Assembly: GCA_023228945.1 (NCBI GenBank)
Contig: JALOAI010000046.1
Location: 1 to 19,289, forward strand
Reading direction: 5' to 3'
Length of the DNA stretch: 19,289 nucleotides
Origin: Pigmentiphaga sp.
GTDB taxonomy: Bacteria; Pseudomonadota; Gammaproteobacteria; Burkholderiales; Burkholderiaceae_B
How positions within the stretch are numbered: position 1 is the stretch's first letter; the number at the start of each line of letters is the position of its first letter. Shown here in pieces: positions 1 to 5,420 of this stretch. The translations under genes and the position numbers were made by a program. The notes beneath the pieces were generated by a model. It made no database searches and was not told where the DNA came from. It worked only from the letters and a program-made list of their open reading frames with translations.

Positions 1-2
1 CG

Positions 3-737
3 AACCTGCGCGAGTGGATCGGCGATCGCGTCGTTCATGGCATCCAGCTCCATGACTACGCCATCAAGAACAAGACGTGGGAAGGCACCATCGCCGTTCC
101 GCGCGAGGACATTGATGACGATCAGTATGGCGTCTATGCGCCGCTGTTCGAGGAAATGGGCCGCTCGGTCGCCGCGCATCCCAACCAGCTCGTGTTCGAG
201 CTGCTCAAGGCTGGCTTCACGTCGCTCTGCTATGACGGGCAGAATTTCTTCGACACCGATCATCCGGTGCTCGATGCGGACGGCAAGACGATTTCCGTCT
301 CCAACACCGGCGGCGGCTCCGGCACGCCGTGGTTCCTGATCGATGACAGCCGCACGCTCAAGCCGATCATCTACCAGGTGCGCAAGGACTACGACATGGT
401 GCGCCAGGACGCGCCGACCGACGATAACGTGTTCAACCGCAAGGAGTTCGTCTACGGCGTCGATGGACGATCCAATGTCGGTTTCGGCTTCTGGCAGTTC
501 GCCTACGGCTCCAAGCAGACCCTCGACAAGGCCAGCTACAAGACGGCCCGCGAGGCGCTGTCCGGGATGAAGGGCGATTACGGCCGCCCGCTGGGTCTCA
601 CGCCCAAGCTGCTCGTCGTTCCGCCTTCTCTGGAAGGGCCGGCGCTCGAAATCCTCAATGCCGATCGCGATGCGGCCGGTGCGACCAACGTCTACAAGGG
701 CACGGCCGAGCTTCTCGTCTGCCCCTGGCTGGCGTGA
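3..737 (+). CDS. Mu gpT-like major capsid (head) subunit, 5' truncated by window edge
   Basis: This is the C-terminal ~244 residues of a Mu gpT-family major head protein, which forms the icosahedral shell. The frame is open from the first complete codon at position 3, so the true start lies outside the window. Family-like features are a region around NFFDTDHPVL, followed by PWFLIDDSRTLKPIIYQ and a FVYGVDGRSNVGFGFW stretch near the middle, then a C-terminal LVVPPSLEGPALEIL segment typical of phage capsid folds before the final NVYKGTAELLVCPWLA. The gene is followed at 14 bp by the gp35-like gene, the same order as in Mu and FluMu. An internal ATG at 156 is not the real start, because the upstream in-frame residues (for example EWIGDRVVHGIQLHDYAIKN) also read as capsid sequence. 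I am confident of the family; only the length is incomplete. Confidence 0.9.
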   Translation, partial: NLREWIGDRVVHGIQLHDYAIKNKTWEGTIAVPREDIDDDQYGVYAPLFEEMGRSVAAHPNQLVFELLKAGFTSLCYDGQNFFDTDHPVLDADGKTISVSNTGGGSGTPWFLIDDSRTLKPIIYQVRKDYDMVRQDAPTDDNVFNRKEFVYGVDGRSNVGFGFWQFAYGSKQTLDKASYKTAREALSGMKGDYGRPLGLTPKLLVVPPSLEGPALEILNADRDAAGATNVYKGTAELLVCPWLA

Positions 738-751
738 GGGGGGGCTGATCC

Positions 752-973
752 ATGGCAAAGCTGACAATTCTCCGCATCACCGCCAAGCGCGACGGCCGCC
801 GCCGCGCTGGCATCGACCACCCGGCCAGCCCGGTCGACCATCCGCTCGACGTCTTTTCGAAAGAGCAGATCGAGCAGCTCAAGAGCGACGATCTTCTTGT
901 CGTTCAGGAGCTGGAGATCGACGTGCCGGACGAAAAGCCGACCGGCGGCCGTGGCGGAAAGGCTGCGAGCTGA
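752..973 (+). CDS. Mu-like gp35 / FluMu HI1506-type small head protein
   Basis: A 73-residue protein with the short pattern typical of HI1506/FluMu N-terminal-type proteins: a beta-strand MAKLTILRITAK, an RRRAGI motif, a short linker, then SKEQIEQLKSDDLLVVQELE. In Mu-like phages this small protein sits between the major capsid gene and gp36. Its precise role is not established; capsid-associated or head-completion functions are usually inferred. The C-terminus is short and charged (PDEKPTGGRGGKAAS). It starts 14 bp after the capsid stop behind a GGGGGG-rich purine stretch and ends 3 bp before gp36. The identification is by length, motif and position. Confidence 0.75.
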   Translation: MAKLTILRITAKRDGRRRAGIDHPASPVDHPLDVFSKEQIEQLKSDDLLVVQELEIDVPDEKPTGGRGGKAAS

Positions 974-976
974 CCG

Positions 977-1405
977 ATGGCCTACGCAACCGCCCAGGAC
1001 ATGATCGACCGCTTCTCCGAGCAGCAGCTCAAGGAGGTCACCGATCCCGATGTCGAAAGCATCAGGACCGAGGCGCTCGCTCGTGCCCTGGAGGATGCGT
1101 CCGATGAGATCGACGGCTATCTGGAGGGGCGGTATCGCCTGCCCCTTCCGAACCCGCCGCGCTCGCTGCGCATCATCGCGTGCAACATCGCGATGTATCG
1201 GCTCCTCTCGCTGCGCCAGGTCGACGTGATGGAAGATCAGCGCAAGCGCTATGAGGACGCGATCAAGTTCCTGCGCGCCGTTTCCACCGGCGACATCAAT
1301 CTGGGCCTGACGCCCGCCCATGAAACCGTGCAGCCGGCCGGTGGGCCAACGATGCGCGAGGGGCCAGCTCGCACCTTTTCGCGCGACCGGTTGCGGGGGT
1401 ACTGA
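977..1405 (+). CDS. Mu gp36-like protein (DUF1320 family)
   Basis: A 142-residue protein matching the gp36/DUF1320 family of Mu-like phages, thought to be a head-tail connector or adaptor component. It begins MAYATAQDMIDRF, followed by an acidic helical stretch (EALARALEDASDEIDGYL) and the hallmark GRYRLPLPNPPRSLR, then IIACNIAMYRLL and a helix ending in KFLRAVSTGDINLGL. The C-terminal ~30 residues (after PAHETVQPAGG) are low-complexity and probably flexible. The stop overlaps the next ATG (TGATGG at 1402-1407), which implies translational coupling to the gpG-like gene. Family assignment is strong; the exact role in assembly is inferred from position. Confidence 0.85.
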   Translation: MAYATAQDMIDRFSEQQLKEVTDPDVESIRTEALARALEDASDEIDGYLEGRYRLPLPNPPRSLRIIACNIAMYRLLSLRQVDVMEDQRKRYEDAIKFLRAVSTGDINLGLTPAHETVQPAGGPTMREGPARTFSRDRLRGY

Positions 1406-1863
1406 TGGCTGGCGTCAAGGTTGCGATCACGGTCCAGGATGACGGCTTCCGCGATGCGCTGACGCGCCTGCTGGCGGTGACCGCCAACCTGAAGCCGGCT
1501 TTCGATGAGATCGGATCGGCGCTGCTGGCGACCACCGAGCAGCGTTTCGAGGCCGAGGCTGGGCCTGACGGCGTGCCGTGGGCCGCGCATTCGGCCGCCA
1601 CTTTGCTGCGGCGCGGCTCCAGCGCGCGCAAGCTGCGCGACAAGGGACATCTTTATGCCTCGCTGACCTATGCCTCATCGCGCCTTCAGGCCGAGGTCGG
1701 CACCAACCGCATCTATGCGCGCATCCATCAGCTCGGCGGCAAGGCCGGGCGCGGCCGCAAGGTGACGATCCCGGCGCGGCCCTATCTTGGCGTCAGCGCC
1801 GACGATCGCACCATGATCGGCGAAATTCTGACCGACCACCTGGCCTTGGCGGTGCGCAAATGA
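1405..1863 (+). CDS. Phage virion morphogenesis / tail completion protein (Mu gpG, P2 gpS family)
   Basis: 152 residues. The family signature is visible in order: an N-terminal helical region with AFDEIGSALLATTEQRFEAE, then GPDGVPWAAHSAATLLRRG, KLRDKGHLYASLTY, VGTNRIYARIHQLGGKAGRG, and a terminal PARPYLGVSADDR followed by IGEILTDHL. The F..E..PDG..W, L...G.L..S and Y...HQ.GG.... PARP.LG blocks are diagnostic of gpG/gpS proteins, which cap or complete the tail so it can join the head. The ATG at 1405 overlaps the gp36 stop, and its own stop overlaps the gp37 start at 1860. Confidence 0.92.
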   Translation: MAGVKVAITVQDDGFRDALTRLLAVTANLKPAFDEIGSALLATTEQRFEAEAGPDGVPWAAHSAATLLRRGSSARKLRDKGHLYASLTYASSRLQAEVGTNRIYARIHQLGGKAGRGRKVTIPARPYLGVSADDRTMIGEILTDHLALAVRK

Positions 1864-2402
1864 TCGGCGAAATCGAAAAGGCCATTGTCGAGCGCCTCGC
1901 CGCGCAGCTCGCCGGCGTCAAGGTCGAGGCGTTTCCCGACAAGCCCGACACCTACAACATGCACCACCCGAAGGGCGCGGTGCTGGTCGCCTTCGGGCGC
2001 TCGACCTATTCGCAGCCGCGCGCCACGGACCTGGTGGTGCAGGAGCGGCGCATCGAATGGGACATCACGCTGGTGATGCGCAACCTGCGCGATCACGCCG
2101 GTGCCTATGACGTGCTCGACGCGGTGCGCCTGATCCTGACCGGCTGGCAGCCGCCTGCCTGCCGCAAGATGATGCCGGTGCGCGAGCAGTTCCTCGACCA
2201 GCGCCAGGGCGTCTGGACCTACGTCATGACCATGGCGTGCGCCACCACGGTGGTGGAATGCGCCGAGGAGGAAGACCTGCCGCTGCTCAAGCGGATCAAT
2301 ACCGAAGACGATTTCGGCACCACGCAAGCGCCGCGCGGCGATGGCGGTGACGATGATGATGGCGATGACGGCGGCGATGCGCCTGCGCCTGATGACGACT
2401 GA
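1860..2402 (+). CDS. Mu gp37-like protein (Gp37 family)
   Basis: 180 residues from the ATG at 1860, which overlaps the preceding TGA; the frame is open further upstream but that part reads as a shadow of gpG. The core (residues 1-140) fits the Gp37 family of Mu-like phages: IGEIEKAIVERL, a central VLVAFGRSTY, RRIEWDITLVMRNLRDHAGAY and an AVRLILTGWQPP motif, ending in WTYVMTMACATTVVE. The family lies between the tail-completion gene and the sheath and is thought to act at the head-tail junction. The last ~25 residues are an extremely acidic Gly/Asp-rich tail (GDGGDDDDGDDGGDAPAPDD), encoded by a GAT/GGC-rich run and probably disordered. Confidence 0.85.
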   Translation: MIGEIEKAIVERLAAQLAGVKVEAFPDKPDTYNMHHPKGAVLVAFGRSTYSQPRATDLVVQERRIEWDITLVMRNLRDHAGAYDVLDAVRLILTGWQPPACRKMMPVREQFLDQRQGVWTYVMTMACATTVVECAEEEDLPLLKRINTEDDFGTTQAPRGDGGDDDDGDDGGDAPAPDDD

Positions 2403-2431
2403 AACCCGGCATAACGGAGGTTCGAAAGCCA

Positions 2432-2644
2432 ATGGGTAAGTTCATCTACAAGGGGCCGATGTCCGCCGCCACACTGGGCGACGGTACGGACGTGATCCTC
2501 ATGAACGGCCGGGAAGTCACCCTGCCTGACAACAATGACTGGGTGAAGAGCCTGATCGCGCAAGGCAGGCTCGCGCCTGTCGCCGATCGACCCGCGCGCG
2601 CCGCCAAGGCTCCCGCCAAGCCTGCCGAGAAGGAGAGCAAGTAA
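2432..2644 (+). CDS. Mu gp38-like small tail-region protein
   Basis: A 70-residue protein preceded by a strong ribosome binding site (ACGGAGGT, 2414-2421) 10 bp before ATG 2432. It has a small beta-rich N-terminal part (MGKFIYKGPMSAATLGDG, VILMNGREVTLPDN) followed by a short helix and a Lys/Ala/Pro-rich tail (RPARAAKAPAKPAEKESK). Mu-like phages carry a comparably small gp38 immediately upstream of the sheath gene; its function is unknown. The stop TAA overlaps the sheath ATG (2644), so the two are translationally coupled. The assignment rests on position, size and general pattern, not on a catalytic motif. Confidence 0.7.
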   Translation: MGKFIYKGPMSAATLGDGTDVILMNGREVTLPDNNDWVKSLIAQGRLAPVADRPARAAKAPAKPAEKESK

Positions 2645-4095
2645 TGGCCGCCAATTTCCTGCATGGCGTCGAGACCATCGAGATCGACAAGGGGCCACGC
2701 CCGATCCGGGGCGTGAAGACCGCTGTGGTCGGCCTGGTCGGCACCGCGCCGATCTTCGCGGTCGACGGGACGCTCGCCAGCGTCAACGATCCGGTGCTGG
2801 TCCTGTCTGATCGGGACGCGGCGCAGTATTTCGGGCCGCAGATGGAGGGTTATACGATCCCCCAGGCGCTCGACGCGATCTTCGATCAGGGTCGCGGCAT
2901 CGCCATCGTCGTCAACGTCTTCGATCCCGACAAGCACTCCTCTTCCCAGGAGGAGGTCGCCGGGGCTTTCGCTGCGGATGGCCGCCTCACCCTCGATCAT
3001 CAGGGCGTGTTCAATCTTGTGGTCAAATCCTCGGATGGCGAGACCACCCATGAAGCGGGTGTCGATTACGAGGTCGATCCGGTGGCCGGCGTCGTCACGC
3101 GTCTGACTGGCGGCGCGATCGCGGCGCTGGCCTCGGTGAAGGTCGCCTACGACTACGCCGATATCGAAAAGGTCATGCCGTCTGACATCATCGGCACGGT
3201 CGATGCGGCGGGCAACCGCACCGGCCTTCAGGCGCTTCAGGACACCTATAATGACATGGGCTTCTTCGCCAAAATCCTGATCGCGCCGGTCTACGGCACG
3301 CTCAACGCGGTGGCGACCGAGCTGAACGTCATGGCGCACAAGCTGCGCGCCGTCGCGCTGGTCGACGCGCCGATCGGCACCACCTTTGCCGACGCCATCG
3401 CCGGGCGCGGCCCGAACGGCTCGATCAACTTCAACTATTCCTCCGAGCGCATGGTGCTGTGCTATCCGCACCTGAAGGTCTATGACATCGCCACCGATAG
3501 CGAGCGGCTGGAGCCGTTCAGTCAGCGGCTGGCCGGCGTCATCTGCGCGGTGGACAATGATCGCGGTTACTGGTGGAGCCCGTCCAACAACGAGATCAAG
3601 GGCATCATCGGCGTCGAGCGCAAGCTCTCGGCGATGATCAACGACCCGACCACCGAGGTGAACCTCTTGAACGAGAACGGCATCGTGACGCTGTTCAATT
3701 CGTTCGGGACCGGCCTGCGCAGCTGGGGCAACCGCTCGGCGGCCTGGCCGACCGTCACCCACCCGAAGAACTTCATCAATGTGCGCCGCACGGCGGACGT
3801 GCTGCATGAGAGCGTCGAATATTCGATGCTCCAGTTCATCGACCGGCCGATCAACGACGCGCTGATTGATGACATCAAGGAGAGCGTCAACGCCTTCATG
3901 CGCACGCTGATCGGGCGCGGCGCGCTGATCGACGGCAAGTGCATCTACGATCCGGCGAAGAACGAACCGACCCAGCTGGCGCTGGGGCATCTCGTCTTCG
4001 ACATCGAGTTCATGCCGCCGACGCCGGCCGAGCGCATCACCTTCGAGAGCTTCATCAACATCGAGATGCTGCGCCAGCTCGGCGGCGGCGCGTAA
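2644..4095 (+). CDS. Contractile tail sheath protein (P2 FI / Mu gpL family)
   Basis: 483 residues, the usual size for Mu/P2-type sheaths. Supporting blocks are the N-terminal FLHGVETIEIDKGPRPI and VKTAVVGLVGTAPI, a middle YTIPQALDAIFDQGRGIAIVV, a DYEVDPVAGVVTRLTGGAI insert that is probably the protruding domain, then VALVDAPIG, GYWWSPSNNEIKGIIG, a LLNENGIVTLFNSFGTGLRSWGN stretch, and RRTADVLHESVEYSMLQFID near the C-terminus. These are diagnostic of the Phage_sheath family, whose subunits contract around the tube to drive DNA injection. The start overlaps the upstream stop, and a perfect AAGGAGG follows the gene to serve the tube gene. Confidence 0.96.
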   Translation: MAANFLHGVETIEIDKGPRPIRGVKTAVVGLVGTAPIFAVDGTLASVNDPVLVLSDRDAAQYFGPQMEGYTIPQALDAIFDQGRGIAIVVNVFDPDKHSSSQEEVAGAFAADGRLTLDHQGVFNLVVKSSDGETTHEAGVDYEVDPVAGVVTRLTGGAIAALASVKVAYDYADIEKVMPSDIIGTVDAAGNRTGLQALQDTYNDMGFFAKILIAPVYGTLNAVATELNVMAHKLRAVALVDAPIGTTFADAIAGRGPNGSINFNYSSERMVLCYPHLKVYDIATDSERLEPFSQRLAGVICAVDNDRGYWWSPSNNEIKGIIGVERKLSAMINDPTTEVNLLNENGIVTLFNSFGTGLRSWGNRSAAWPTVTHPKNFINVRRTADVLHESVEYSMLQFIDRPINDALIDDIKESVNAFMRTLIGRGALIDGKCIYDPAKNEPTQLALGHLVFDIEFMPPTPAERITFESFINIEMLRQLGGGA

Positions 4096-4109
4096 GGAGG
4101 CGACAAGCC

Positions 4110-4634
4110 ATGAACGACAAGATCGCGATCAATCGCGTCACCAACGCGAATGTCTACATGAACGGCAACTCCCTTCTCGGCCGGGCCGAGGAAGTGGAGC
4201 TGCCGCAGGTCAAGCACAAGATGGCCGAGCACAAGGCTCTCGGCATGGTCGGCACCGCCGAGTTCTTCGCCGGCGTCGACAAGATGGAGGCCAAGATCAA
4301 ATGGACCTCTTTCTATATCGAAGTGCTCCGATCGGCGGTTCACCCATTCAAGACCGTCCAGCTCCAGACGCGGTCGAGCCTCGAAACCTACACCGGACAG
4401 GGCCGCACGACCGAGGTCCCGGTGATGGTGATGATGACGGCGGCGTTCAAGGAGTTCCCGCTCGGCAGCTTCAAGCAGCATGAGCCGGTGGTCGTGGATA
4501 CGGCCCTGTCGGTCTATTACGCGGCTATGGAGATCGATAAGCAACAGATCTTCGAGATCGACGTGCTCAACAACATCTACAAGGTCGCGGGCGATGACGT
4601 GCTCGCCACCTATCGCCTCAATATCGGGGCGTAG
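4110..4634 (+). CDS. Major tail tube protein (P2 FII / Mu gpM family)
   Basis: 174 residues starting at ATG 4110, preceded by TAAGGAGG at 4093-4100. The frame is open further upstream but that part is a shadow of the sheath gene. The protein reads MNDKIAINRVTNANVYMNGN, then LLGRAEEVELPQVKHKMAEHKALGM and a FFAGVDKMEAKIKWTSFY block, and ends VLNNIYKVAGDDVLATYRLNIG. The 'VEELPxVKxKxxEHKALGM' and 'G.DKMEA.I.W' blocks are the FII signature. It forms the inner tube inside the sheath. The gene order sheath-tube-chaperone-tape measure is the canonical one. Confidence 0.95.
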   Translation: MNDKIAINRVTNANVYMNGNSLLGRAEEVELPQVKHKMAEHKALGMVGTAEFFAGVDKMEAKIKWTSFYIEVLRSAVHPFKTVQLQTRSSLETYTGQGRTTEVPVMVMMTAAFKEFPLGSFKQHEPVVVDTALSVYYAAMEIDKQQIFEIDVLNNIYKVAGDDVLATYRLNIGA

Positions 4635-4714
4635 CGATGGCGGCGGCCGGGCCGGCGTGGCCTGACCGCCCGGCCGCCGTCATCCACTCATCAGGCCATG
4701 CAGGAGACAGGCTC

Positions 4715-5035
4715 GTGAACGACAAGACCGAAAAGACCGAAGTTGCGAAGGAAGTACCGGCCGGCGACGTGAAGGAAATCACGCTGCCATCGTCGGGCCA
4801 GGTTGCCACGGTGCGCAAGGGCAAGGGCAAGGACATGCGGATCGCGGCGCGCCATGTGAACCCGGCGCAGGACCCGATCGGCTATGCGATGGCGCTGGCG
4901 GCGCAGCTGACCGAGATCGACGGTAAGCCGGTGCTGCCGGAAGACCTTGACGACATGGACATGGACGATGTGGGGGCGATCATGGGCGCGCTGCCGGGAA
5001 AGTCCCTACCCCAAGGGATGCTTTCCAGCTCGTGA
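4715..5035 (+). CDS. Tail assembly chaperone, upstream (zero-frame) product (Mu gp41 / P2 gpE family)
   Basis: 106 residues from GTG 4715, chosen because AGGAG (4702-4706) lies 8 bp upstream. An ATG at 4637 would add 26 residues that look non-coding and lack a ribosome binding site. The protein resembles the tail assembly E/41/14-like family: EITLPSSGQVATVRKGKGKDMRIAAR, then PIGYAMALAAQLTEIDGKPVLPEDLDDMDMDDVGAIMGAL. These chaperones coat the tape measure protein during tail assembly and are absent from the virion. Close to its 3' end lies a G GGA AAG slippery heptamer in the correct phase; a fraction of ribosomes should shift to -1 there and read on to 5178. Confidence 0.85.
   Translation: MNDKTEKTEVAKEVPAGDVKEITLPSSGQVATVRKGKGKDMRIAARHVNPAQDPIGYAMALAAQLTEIDGKPVLPEDLDDMDMDDVGAIMGALPGKSLPQGMLSSS
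4996..5002 (+). promoter_or_regulatory. Programmed -1 ribosomal frameshift site (G GGA AAG)
   Basis: The heptamer GGGAAAG sits at 4996-5002 with the chaperone reading frame splitting it as ccG GGA AAG, exactly the X XXY YYZ arrangement. Slippage by -1 gives GGG AAA GTC and an open frame through to TAG at 5176-5178. The same heptamer is the documented slippery site of the phage lambda G-T tail chaperone genes, and P2 and Mu use -1 frameshifts at the equivalent place. The shifted product would be about 154 residues. Confidence 0.85.
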
Positions 5036-5178
5036 CGGTGACGGGATGGTCGGCGGCCGAGATCGACGGGATGGAGATCGCCGACCTGACCGACTGGCTG
5101 GAAGAGGCCGGCGAGCACGCAAGGGCGACCAACGAGGCGATCAGGGAAGCGCGCGAGCGCGCTTCTCGGCCTTCTTAG
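5032..5178 (+). CDS. GpE-family tail chaperone segment, expressed mainly as -1 frameshift extension
   Basis: This 48-codon stretch in the -1 frame reads TGWSAAEIDGMEIADLTDWL and then EEAGEHARATNEAIREARER. The W...E...M...DL..WL..A pattern is that of the P2 GpE family. As a separate gene it could start at GTG 5032, which overlaps the upstream stop TGA (GTGA), but no Shine-Dalgarno sequence precedes it. The frame is open back through the slippery heptamer at 4996-5002 (residues KVPTPRDAFQLV precede the GTG). The natural product is therefore probably the fused chaperone (E-E', like lambda gpGT), whose C-terminal part recruits tube subunits. Its last 38 bp overlap the convergent minus-strand gene. 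Confidence 0.8.
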   Translation: MTVTGWSAAEIDGMEIADLTDWLEEAGEHARATNEAIREARERASRPS

Positions 5179-5359
5179 CCTGGGCGGCCGCATGGTCGGC
5201 TTTAGCTTTCGCCCATGCCTCGCCATTTGCGCGCTTCATCTCCTTCGCAAACCAGATGGAACCGCGAATGGTCCGGTAGATGGCGACGACGCCGACATAG
5301 GCGAGGCCCAGCACCGCGCCAACGCCGAAGAGGATGAAGAACAGAAACAGAATTTCCAC
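5141..5359 (-). CDS. Small single-pass membrane protein, likely prophage-expressed moron
   Basis: A 72-residue protein on the strand opposite all its neighbours. GTG at 5359 is the start, with GAAAGGG about 7 nt upstream on the minus strand. Residues 2-28 (MEILFLFFILFGVGAVLGLA, then YVGVVAIY) form one strong hydrophobic helix. After it comes a positively charged, Ala/Lys-rich, probably helical cytoplasmic tail (AWAKAKADHAAAQAKKAEKR). I recognise no family. It fills a gap (5179-5403) with no plausible + strand gene between the chaperone and the tape measure gene, where those two usually lie close together, which supports a real inserted gene. A sigma70-like promoter lies just upstream. A holin-like or superinfection-exclusion role is possible but unproven. 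Confidence 0.7.
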   Translation of the reverse strand: MEILFLFFILFGVGAVLGLAYVGVVAIYRTIRGSIWFAKEMKRANGEAWAKAKADHAAAQAKKAEKRARALP

Positions 5360-5390
5360 AGCCCGACCCTTTCTTTTCTGCCAATCCGAA

Positions 5391-5420
5391 AGTCTAGCCC
5401 GATATGGACAGCATTTTCAA
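5391..5420 (-). promoter_or_regulatory. Sigma70-like promoter for the minus-strand membrane-protein gene
   Basis: On the minus strand TTGAAA (5420-5415) and TAGACT (5396-5391) are separated by 18 bp. They match the -35 consensus at 5 of 6 positions and the -10 consensus at 4 of 6. Transcription would begin near 5384, about 25 nt before the GTG at 5359. The promoter lies partly inside the start of the tape measure gene. It was judged by eye only. Confidence 0.45.

Noticed and set aside
2446..3990. 514-codon minus-strand frame opposite the sheath gene
   Set aside because: Antisense shadow of a clear sheath protein; Arg/Asp/His-rich without motifs.
4637..4714. Upstream ATG start for the chaperone
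   Set aside because: No ribosome binding site and 26 residues of Pro/Ala-rich sequence unlike the family; GTG 4715 has AGGAG 8 bp upstream.
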